A stretch of 64,000 nucleotides of DNA from Lepiota brunneoincarnata. Taxonomy: Eukaryota > Basidiomycota > Agaricomycetes > Agaricales > Agaricaceae. Location: contig JAEBUN010000007.1 of assembly GCA_023014365.1 (NCBI GenBank), forward strand, positions 1,798,001-1,862,000, read 5' to 3'. Under the pieces are notes generated by a model, which worked only from the letters and a program-made list of their open reading frames with translations, did not search any database and was not told the origin of the DNA. Of this stretch, positions 55,631 through 64,000 are shown piece by piece; position 1 is the stretch's first letter, and each line of letters begins with the position of its first letter. Both the position numbers and the translations under genes were made by a program.

Positions 55631-56480
55631 CCTAGACATACCTTGTGTAAGGGGGGGCAAACCTGCCAGTCCCCTTACATGGATGGGGTACCAGGAGGGG
55701 TGGTGGATGAAGTGGTAAGGGTGGGACATGGCTTGCTTCCATCAAAGTGACCCCATAGTCCTTTTCCATGTATGACAGTATGGAAACGCACAGAGAATAT
55801 TAGCCAGTTCATGCCTTGGGGGTCAAGGGGTGGTACAGAGGTGGAGAGGTTGTTGTTTATGGTGTTCATTGTGTGTATGATGCATTGTAACAAGTGTTAG
55901 AAAAATTTTAATGGGTCAGGGCCCATAACCTGTAGAATGTCTAAGTCTCAGTAGCTTGTAGTGTGAGTACTCAGTATTATATACCTGTAGAATGTCTAAG
56001 TCTACCATAGGCATAAGTATCATAGTGTAAAACATAATGGTAAATTTCTACTCACCTCAGTAGCTCGTAGTGCGAGTACTGAGGTGTCTAACGGCAGGTT
56101 GGTGAGTATATACACTACCGACGGGTGTCCATAAATGGGCGAAAACATGCCCGGGGGGTTCGCTTACAATGTACAAACAAAACAATCCCAAAACGGGATA
56201 TGTCGCAGAAAGCTCGACATGAGCTTGCTAGCTCAACAGATACCTTAGCTCCTAATGACGAGGATTGTCTCTGCTGCCATAAGACCTCTGAAAGGCTACA
56301 GCATAACCAGCCTGCGGTTTCCTTCCTCAGTTTCACTCTCTCACTCTTTCTAGAGTCCCTCACTCAACTGGAGTTGTAATTGTACCTATCCCCACAAGGT
56401 CGAGAGAATGAGCCCGTGGTCGTTTCGTCAACCACACCTTGCCCTTATGATTGTCTTGGAGGATGATTCTCTTTCCTACA
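55631..56480. other. Non-coding debris with an LTR K copy
   Basis: Positions 55631-55675 match 7090-7046 in reverse. Positions 55933-55985 contain a short degenerate duplicate of LTR K sequence, followed by the fuller copy. Apart from these, no gene or known repeat is visible up to 56480. Confidence 0.4.
55986..56238 (-). repeat. LTR of family K, reversed
   Basis: It is 253 bp, TGTAGAATGTC to GCTCAACA, the reverse of 24110-24378 with small indels. Flanks (ATACC and GATAC) give no exact duplication. Confidence 0.65.
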
Positions 56481-56664
56481 GGGTTGCGACTCTTGGTGTT
56501 TGTACTTGACTCTTCCCGGCCTGTGCAATGACAAAGTGCAATGCCAATTTTATTTGTGACCTCGAAGCTCACACGCGTTGTACGGGAGATAACCACTGCA
56601 TTGCCTAAGTTAATATAAGCCAGGGCGCACAGGCCCTGTCATCTCTGGCATACAGCTCGCTAGA

Positions 56665-57130
56665 TTGGCTGGAATGATCTGGGGAACTGGAGTCGTCCTG
56701 GACCGTCAGACTCGGCTTGACCTCAATACTGTTCCAACAAAGGATCATTTTGTTATACCTATTATCGCTTTTCAACTGGCCTCTAAATACCCACTGTCTG
56801 CGGATTCGAGGACCGTCACTTGGGGTGCCAGCAGTATACTGACCCGCTTAGACAGTCTGCCCGGAATGCAAGGGAAGCCGTGAGCAATCGAGATCAATAA
56901 TAACCTCGTCTCAGGCCTTCCCCGGCTCGAGCCTTTCACCCAGGAGCCGCCAAGAGCCCCATTCGAAAGCAGCTGTCTTTGCTGGAGGTTGTGTGGAGCT
57001 ATGAGGAAAGGCCGGAGAGGTCCTCACTGTGTCTGACGGAGCCCGTGAAGAGGTTAAGCACTGTTTACGAGACGAGTTCGCAGGGTTAGAAGGAACTTAT
57101 TTCATCACGGCGCCAGTCTCATAATAGCCA
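56665..57130 (+). pseudogene. Decayed NACHT fragment in R2
   Basis: The translation starts MAGMIWGTGVVLDRQTRLDL and continues DHFVIPIIAFQLASKYPLSA, then ends by a stop at 56881-56883. The later part parallels R1 (EEVKHCLRDEFAGL-like). P-loop and Walker B are missing, as in R1. Confidence 0.5.
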
Positions 57131-58751
57131 ATGGAGGCCCACGGTTAGGTGGTTAGTTCCGGGGTGTATTCAACTTACAGGGGCCCCGTTCCTCAGCTCG
57201 CTGAACGTCATCACTGACCTCGTTGCGATCCAAAGAAATATACCCAGTGCCTCGCCGATGATCCACACTATATGCGTGTGTGCCCTCTTTCAGAACCCCA
57301 TTGAGTGCAAAGAGACTGTGTGTTGGCGAACGGGAAAGCCAAGTTCCGTTGGCTTTTCCTCTGAGGCACGAAGCCTTAGCACCCTCCCCATGCATGATTG
57401 ATCAATGATTACACTAGATAAGATACTTGAATCCACTCGCTTATTGCCTGCTGAGGGTGCCCTGGTAATGTGACGCTCCAGGCCCATAGACAAAGATACC
57501 ACCCAAGGCAATTCAACAGACCGCCAACAGACCGGGCACTCAACCCGAGGACCTCACAGACTGGCCCCTTGCCTTGGACTGTCGAGCATCACTCATGCGC
57601 TAGACTCTGCAGATCAACTGCACAGCACAAGTTGTGCGAGGTGGGATGCTCGTGAGTCAGCCGAGTCGTACATTCGAGCATCTGCATCAACGGTGGAAGT
57701 TTCTAGGACTTGGGGTTAAGTGTGCATACGGAGCTGAACAATTATTACAAGTGTGCCTTGAGACTAAGTAATAATGAGTTCGGCAGGCCGGCTGGGTTCC
57801 CTCTGTACACTCCAATGTCCATCGAGGCCTGCGTTCTGTATCCGGAAGTTTTACTTGACATCCGCGTCGCCGAAGACTACCCAAGTGAGGAATAGGCAAC
57901 TTTGCTTCAGTCGGCCCGTCTGGCCCATTCGGCGCATGCGCAGTAGAAGAGGTGTGGGGGAAAGGCCACGTGAGATGTGGCTGTAACGACTGTGGTGGGA
58001 ACACAGCTTCAGAACAACACCCCTACTTTATTTCGCAGAAAAATCTCCAAGAGCTCTCATGTCGACCCGTTACTCAATTACGCCGCATTCTGTAAGTCCG
58101 ACCTGGTCACACTGCACTATAAGAAATCCTTTTCTCACTTTTCCAAAAATTCCTTGACAGTCGGGATCCTTGCGGGGTCGTTATCATGGACGCATCACAA
58201 CCAACACTGGGTGATTGTAACGTCTTGATGAAGTGAAATGGTGATCTTATTCTTTCAACCAAACATACTAACGATCTATCTACTCGTATCTACGAACTAT
58301 TGTGCTGTAACATAAGACCCATCCCACTAATGATAATCGTTATCATCGAGTCATTATCCCGTCTTCACTCTGCCCCAATCGTGACATCTCGCTCTCCCCA
58401 AGTGTCCCAAGCAATTCATTCTGTAGATCCACAGTAAGTAAGACACATAAGAACACATTACAGCAGAAGTTGCTTCTGTATTTGATTGACATGTCTCACC
58501 TATGACGCGAGCTATTAAAATGATTTCTTTTGGAATCTCGCACTGTGTTCCGGATGGAAATCTAGACCGTTGTGAAGATGATGCAAATACACGTCCACAC
58601 AGGAACTACAAAAAAATGCGGATTAATAACTTTTCTGCACACAACATTTTCGAGCCGGTGACCAAATATCATAGTTTTCCGATGAGGCAGAATTAATAAA
58701 CTGTTTCACTTTCCCAGAAAGTAGCGACTGGTTCGGAAGGAAGCAAACAAC

Positions 58752-59384
58752 TTGCCCTTCTGGCAGTGGATGCGCCACCCACACAATAAAGTGGGAAACT
58801 GTATTCATGGCGACAATATTGAAATACACGGCCCATCCGCGTCATTTGATGCTCGAGGATCTGCACTGAATAGGCAAGTGGTGTTACAGGAAGATCAAGG
58901 GTCGGTGCCACTCTTTTGTTCTCATTTATTATTTCTCCATTCCTCCCGGCATCCGGATGACATCCGTTCCACCACTCAACACTCAGCGCGGGACGAAAAA
59001 AAAAAGTCATCACCGTTTTATCGACATCCTGAAAGAATGTGTCGCCTCAAAGTGTATGTCCCCGTTCATATACTTTCAACCTTGGTCCAATTGACACCCT
59101 TCGTTGCCAGACTAGGATACTTCTGCATTACCCCGGGCTGCGACAGAAAAACATTTAGAGAATTCCTAGTATGCAGTACACCCAACTCCATATTGCCTCC
59201 CATACTGACTTCATTCATTCGTTCTGCCAGGATCCTGTGGGTAATATCCTCACATGGACTTTGTTCGACTGATCCGGGATGTTTCCAGGTCGACTGCGGG
59301 AAAATTTTTTGTCGCGGGAGCCACAGTTACACTGGGGAGAGAGTGTTGCGGACAAAGGAGGAACGTGTGGATTGGGTGAAGTAA
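58752..59384 (+). CDS. Hypothetical protein frame of R2
   Basis: A 210-codon open frame contains RGSALNRQVVLQEDQG, YVPVHILSTLVQLTPF, CSTPNSILPPILTSF and GKIFCRGSHSYTGERV. It ends just after a possible donor (59381) of a 79-nt intron-like segment (59381-59459). R1 keeps parts of the protein and the intron borders but has a frameshift, and Tc1 interrupts it. The family is not recognised. Cys residues are frequent, and no membrane or signal segment is evident. It may be an exon of a lost gene or a chance frame; conservation of the intron borders favours the former weakly. Confidence 0.3.
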   Translation: MPFWQWMRHPHNKVGNCIHGDNIEIHGPSASFDARGSALNRQVVLQEDQGSVPLFCSHLLFLHSSRHPDDIRSTTQHSARDEKKKSSPFYRHPERMCRLKVYVPVHILSTLVQLTPFVARLGYFCITPGCDRKTFREFLVCSTPNSILPPILTSFIRSARILWVISSHGLCSTDPGCFQVDCGKIFCRGSHSYTGERVLRTKEERVDWVK

Positions 59385-59826
59385 GCCTGTCAAAATTCTT
59401 TTTAAAATGTCAAGGTCGGAGTGTATTTGATTAATGCCCTTATACCTTCCTTCCACTAGACAGTACGGCAGCCAAGTTTGGGAATGGGAACTATGTGAGG
59501 GATTTTGTCTCTGTCCATTTCATGAGAGAGGGAACTCAGTTGATGTTTTTCAGACGGAAAACGCCTTTGTAAATACTGTTAGGATGTGTTCGACAAACGG
59601 ATGAAAAAAAATCAGAAGCTCAATCAGAAGAAAACGAAACAAACGAGGGGAGGGAAGAACGTGCCGGCGGATACACGTGCGCAACCATCCCGTGAGGGGC
59701 GGAGGCCAACACGATTGCCATTACGATAAACAGTAAAATGAACAGAAGAAAACATTATCTAAGCAAGGGCAAAGTGACGTGTGGACGAGAAATTACGGGA
59801 AGCCTACTGGTTTGCATCATCGAGTA

Positions 59827-60227
59827 GATAATTTAAATAGTGGCGAGATCATGTAAATACGGAGCTCCTTACTTGATATTCGAATACTAGTAACTATCTT
59901 GAGTCCCCACTCATTCGTTGGTCGTTCCCTTTAGTAAGACCGCCCGCCGACGATGTCCTTTGACGAAGCACCCGATCTCACAATTATCTAAAATATGTCG
60001 TGGGGGAAAATCAGTGAATAACTACGGAAATTATGAGAGGAAGAATACACTAAGAAAGGGCATTGCGCCACCGGGGGCATTGAAGACAACGGTGAGGAGG
60101 GAGTGCGCGTTTTCTCCCTCACAATGTGGCGCCTTGTCTTTTCCTTCTGTACTTGTTGAGCAACCCACAACGTCATCCTATGTTGGTTAATGTATTACGT
60201 AACCACGTTGCTCGGATAAAATAACTA
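59827..60227. other. Intergenic stretch between R2 and the host-gene relic
   Basis: Moderately CpG-rich; frames of up to 90 codons without recognisable motifs. It is unlike the transposons around it and is probably the downstream flank of the decayed gene on the minus strand. Confidence 0.35.
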
Positions 60228-61831
60228 CAGGATTCATAAGATACATGTGCAAACACAATCCCGAGGGAGGAAATCATAAATGAACGTAACATCAGCCATA
60301 GTGCCAGTAGGCACTGTCTCAACAAAAACATTGTCATCTTCTCCGCGTGCCCCAGCACCGCTCAAAACCTCCTCAAACTCCTCTTTCAGTTGTGCTATCT
60401 CATTCAAAACAGCAGTCCTCTTAATCCATGTCGTAAAGGAGACCTCCTCACCTTCCGTCCCAAGTCCCGAATACCCATCCCGGGATTCAACATAGGCAGC
60501 GACATATCATAACCCATAAACGTCTGAACGGTCCGTATCCGTCGGTACGTTGCCCTGATAAGCACCAGCGACTTGATCTTAGTTGAATGGGCCATGAGCC
60601 GAATGTCGTTCACTCCCCCACCACTTGGTGAGACTGGCCATGGCTTGAGCGCTGAAGGAGACGCCGGACCAAGATGCACGATTCGTGGGCCTTGACCTTC
60701 CTCACCCTCAGCCTGATGATACGCAATACCACCCCACTGAGGGGTGTGGACGGCGTTGACAGAATTGGTGATGTGTGTTGGTATCCGGGTATTCGACGCT
60801 CTCCCGAAGTCGATTGGGGCAGTTCCAGAGAAGCCAGTCTCCCATGTCCAGGTCTACTGCTATGCGGGCCAAGGTGGAGGGAAGGAGTCGACAACTCTTG
60901 CAGTGTTGAGGGGGAGCGACTCACGCGAGGGGAGTCGGGTGAATGGAACATACCCGATCACCTCGGCTTGGCGAATACGGATGTCGAAATGCGGCGTCTC
61001 ATACCACTGATGTTGGGCGAAGCAAAAGGACTCCCACGTCGTTGTATAATTCTCAATTCTTGGTCTAGGGCCACGACCTTCTCCGCCACGAACGACCAAA
61101 GCTGAAGCCTGAGTGGTGATCGATAGGCGTATAAAAACTTGGAAGCTGACCATAGCGCATAATCAATTACTCGCGGGCGTACTGAGGTAGTTGCCGGGCT
61201 AGTGTCCATCGTGAATGGCCCGGAAGGTCGAAGAATGAAGGGAGATTGCTGCTACGATCAAACTGTTCGCTAACTCTGGGTGACAGTGTGGGAGAAGGCA
61301 AAGGAGAAAAGTCGCTCAGACTCGACCCATGCAGCGCAAAATAGGCATTTCCGTCCATGAGCACCGATTTCAAGAATGCAGCCAAGCGATGCCACAGATC
61401 TGTAAGTGTTGCAGAAATTTCGTTCTCGGCCCGAATCACGACGATTTTGATAATCTGCAGTGCCGCGACGAATGTCGGCAGATGGGCCCACCACTGCTTC
61501 TCCTCTCTGTTCCACTTCTCATGAGACTTGGTCCGTGATAGAGGTAGACTATCAGAAGCACGTAAGCTCCTTTGGTATGCCGTCATGGTGTAAAGAAGAA
61601 GTCGAATCCACGAACTACTCAGGGACGGCCAGTGCCAGACTTCGGATTTCCCAGTCTCCGAAGCTAACTGATCCGTTGTCTTCAGCATCAATGTCAGGGG
61701 TAACACGACGTGAGCGAGGAAATAGAACAAAGATCTGTGCTTCTCGAGTTCTCTAATCACGTCAACACCATGAAGGAAAACAGCTTCCGCTAGGAGTGGT
61801 ACCAGCGCTACGCGGGAATGCAACTTGGACA
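60228..61831 (-). pseudogene. Decayed host gene of unknown function, 5' truncated
   Basis: Consecutive minus-strand frames read like one protein: ELEKHRSLFYFLAHVVLPLT and KWNREEKQWWAHLPTFVAAL (frame to 61167), then VIDYALWSASKFLYAYRSPL and ALDQELRIIQRRGSPFASP (61209-60958), then SPDSPRVSRSPSTLQELSTP (60951-60610), NDIRLMAHSTKIKSLVLIRA and TVQTFMGYDMSLPMLNPGMG (60679-60404), and VFVETVPTGTMADVTF to a stop at 60228. At least four frame changes separate them, so it is a pseudogene unless some are introns. It is helical in the first half and Ser/Pro-rich in the middle. The sequence has the codon and CpG content of a host gene, not a transposon. Its 5' end is replaced by R3 at about 61832. I cannot name the family. 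Confidence 0.55.
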
Positions 61832-62010
61832 CTGCCATAGCACAGACACCAGATATGCCAGTCCTGCTCTTCGGAAATGCCGCCCGCACTTATCTCATGT
61901 ACGAGTACAAGAAACGCAGTGGCTCTGAGCGCTGGATCCACTATGTCCCGTATCGCTTTCCGTTGGGCTCACCCAGTGGACCATTATGTCGGAATTCGGA
62001 CTACCCCTAA
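61832..62010 (+). pseudogene. Duplicated last exon of the NLR-type gene
   Basis: The translation PVLLFGNAARTYLMYEYKKR, SGSERWIHYVPYRFPLGSPS and GPLCRNSDYP to a stop matches the final exon at 23252-23427 almost residue for residue. The upstream exons are absent; the preceding sequence is the truncated host gene on the other strand. Confidence 0.75.
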
Positions 62011-62062
62011 TATGCTTTATGCATTGTGGTGCTTAGCAGTTATCAGAGTTAAACTTACTACA

Positions 62063-62537
62063 GAGTCTACACCCATACCTGTGAGAAGGTCGTTGTGATT
62101 TTCTCCTCCTCTCTCTCTCTGCTAAAACTTCAGGAACCCACCCGTTATGTAGGTTCTGAGATCAGAAAAACAGAGGGCCAAACATCGTTGGCGCCTCCGG
62201 GGGAGGTAGGTGCTCGAGTAGTCCAAACAGACTTGACAGAGTTTTTCAGTTGTTCGGGAAACACTTCCACCCCCCAACAAGTGCCCTAACAGCTCAGACA
62301 CACAATTGTGATGACTGTGATATATGACATGAATTTAAAGTGGCACAACTATGAAGACGGTTAGATTCAACACAATGGAGTAGGCAAGGCTTATCGGTGT
62401 CAATTTCCCAGCACTAGTCGTAATGATATACCTCGAAGCTTCTGCTTCTGGCAATGTGTTCAAGTGTTCAAAAGTAAAACCACCCGATTTTTTGCGCACT
62501 GGATATGTTGCGTTCTTTTGCTGCGTTTCATAGAGTA
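62063..62537. other. Insertion specific to R3
   Basis: About 475 bp absent from R1 at 23479 separates two otherwise continuous homologous stretches. It has a (TC)-rich run near 62100-62120 and no open frame of note. Its ends do not form an obvious inverted repeat, and no target duplication is clear. Confidence 0.5.
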
Positions 62538-64000
62538 TCACCATTGGGTTGCGACTCCCGGTGTTTGTACTTGACTCTCCCCGGCCTGTGCAATGACAAA
62601 GTGCAATGCCAATTATATTTGGGCCCTCGAGGCTCACACGCGTTGTACGGGAGATAACCACTTGCATTGCCTAAGTTAACGTAAGCCGGGCGCACAGGCC
62701 CTGTCATCTCCAGCGTACAACCCGCTAGATCCCCTGGGGTGATCCCGGAAACTGGTGTCGTCCCGGATCATCAAACTCGGCTTGATCCCAATGCTGTTCG
62801 AAAAAAGGATCATTTTATTTTACCTACTATCGCTTATTGGCTGGCTTCTAAATGTCCACTCTCTGCGGAACCACTTGTTCGAGGACCATTGTTTGGGGTG
62901 CTAGCAATCTACTGACCCACCTAGACAGTCTGGCCGGAATGCAAGGGAAGCCGTGAGCAATCGAGATCAGGAATAACCTCATCTCAGGCCTTCCCCGGCT
63001 CGAGCCTCTCACCCGGGAGCTGCCAAGAGCCCCATTCGGAGAGCAGCCGTCTTTGCTGGAGGTTGTGCAGAGCTACGAGGGAAGGTCAGAGAAGTCCTCA
63101 CTGGGTCTGACGGAGTTTGTGAAGAGGTTAAGTACTATTTACGATACGAGTTCACAGAGTTAGAGGGAACTTATTTCCATCACAACGCCAATCTCATAAT
63201 AGCCAATGGGGGCCCACGATCAGGTGATTAGTTCCGGTCAACGTACAGGGGTCCCGTTTCTCAGCTCGCTGAACGTCATCACTGACCTCGTTGCGATCCA
63301 AAGAAACATGCCCAGTGCCCTGCCGATGATCTACGCTATATGCGTGTGTGCCCTCTTTCGGAACTTCATTGGCGAACTTGAGTGAAAAGAGACGGTGGAT
63401 TGGCGAACGGGAAAGACAAGTTCATGTTGGCTTTTACTCTGAGGCACGAAGCCTTAGCACCCCCCCCATGCATGATTGATTAATGATTACATTAGATGGG
63501 GTATTTGAATCCACTCGCTGATCGCCCGCTCTCCATACCTAGATCTGCTGGGTGCCCTGGGATATGACGCACCAGGTCCACAGACGAAGATATCACCCAG
63601 GGCAATTCAACGGACTGCCAACAGACCGGGCATCCAACCCGAGGATCTCACAGGTTGCCGCCCTGCCTCGGACCGTCGAGCGCCACCCGTGCACTAGACC
63701 CTGCAAACCAACCGCACAGCATAAGCTGCGCGAGCTGGGACGCTCGTGAATGTCTGGCCATTGAGTGCAGCTATGAATGTTCCTTGAGACTAGTAATAAG
63801 TTCGGCAGGCCGGCCAGGTTCCCTTTGTGCACTTCAATATCCATCGAGCTCCGCATTCTGCACCTATCCGGGAGTTTGACTTGACATCCGCATGGCAACT
63901 TTGCTTCAGTCGGCCTGTCCGACCCATTCGGTACATGCACAGTAGAAGAGGCGTGGGTCCCAGGAAAGCCGCTTGAGATGTGGCTGTGGTGATTATGATG

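Larger units (their letters stand above)
56481..59826 (+). repeat. Segmental repeat unit R2
   Basis: It is about 3.35 kb, collinear with R1 but lacking the solo LTR K, the Tc1 element and the pogo element, so it shows the unoccupied sites for all three. It also matches R3 over the part present in the window. It does not include the NLR last exon. The right limit is set by comparison with R1 and may lie further on. Confidence 0.8.
61832..64000 (+). repeat. Segmental repeat unit R3, runs off the window
   Basis: It begins inside the last exon of the NLR-type gene (matching from about 23252 in R1) and follows R1 to the window end, with one insertion at 62063-62537. The match includes the decayed NACHT remnant (about 62730-63180). 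LTR K is absent at 63219. Confidence 0.8.

Overview
The window looks like a transposon-dense stretch of a filamentous basidiomycete (Agaricomycete-type) genome. The evidence is introns of about 50 nt, a fungal NACHT (NLR-type) gene, Ty3 chromoviruses with CCHC gags, a basidiomycete-type tyrosine recombinase relic, and hAT, Tc1 and pogo elements. No housekeeping gene is intact; one decayed host gene lies at 60.2-61.8 kb. I saw no tRNA, rRNA or CRISPR. The species cannot be named from sequence alone.

Layout. 1-6074: Ty3 chromovirus A (minus), with its integrase core deleted in frame and a 5' LTR (family F) that carries its own ORF. 6075-9481: wreckage of other elements, including a Zn2Cys6-type relic, LTR G in inverted orientations and a chromodomain stub. 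9482-15162: a solo LTR F (5-bp duplication) split by a 4.97-kb hAT element (8-bp duplication). 15163-20208: ORF3 relic, tandem-repeat LTR H, a solo LTR of family S and a tyrosine recombinase relic; this stretch is almost free of CpG. 21150-23427: an NLR-type gene with two frame breaks and two introns. 23483-28431: repeat unit R1, carrying a solo LTR and a Tc1 element. 28432-31370: pogo relic, hAT deletion derivative and an element-E remnant. 31371-48666: element C (minus, YIDD-type Ty3) bordered by unusual inverted LTR-like composites (family U). Element S (35992-43837), a nearly complete self-priming Ty3 chromovirus, sits inside C with a GCAAT duplication. 48667-55630: element D (plus), split by a U copy. 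56481-59826: repeat R2, an empty-site relative of R1. 60228-61831: decayed host gene. 61832-64000: repeat R3.

Three points deserve most attention. (1) Element S carries, antisense and just upstream of its 3' LTR, an apparently intact three-exon gene of 321 codons. Its spliced product has coiled-coil-prone sequence, a perfect C-X2-C-X6-C-X9-C-X2-C-X6-C cluster and an acidic tail; a decayed copy with the same 48-nt intron lies at 6.3-6.9 kb. (2) Families A and S both have a primer site 2 nt after the LTR that is complementary to the predicted 5' end of their own transcript, which suggests Tf1/sushi-type self-priming. (3) LTR family F encodes an acidic ORF whose ATG lies in the LTR terminus. In addition, a third ORF with stacked Cys/His fingers recurs downstream of pol in several families. 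CpG-to-TpG/CpA decay is pervasive and explains many of the premature TGA codons.
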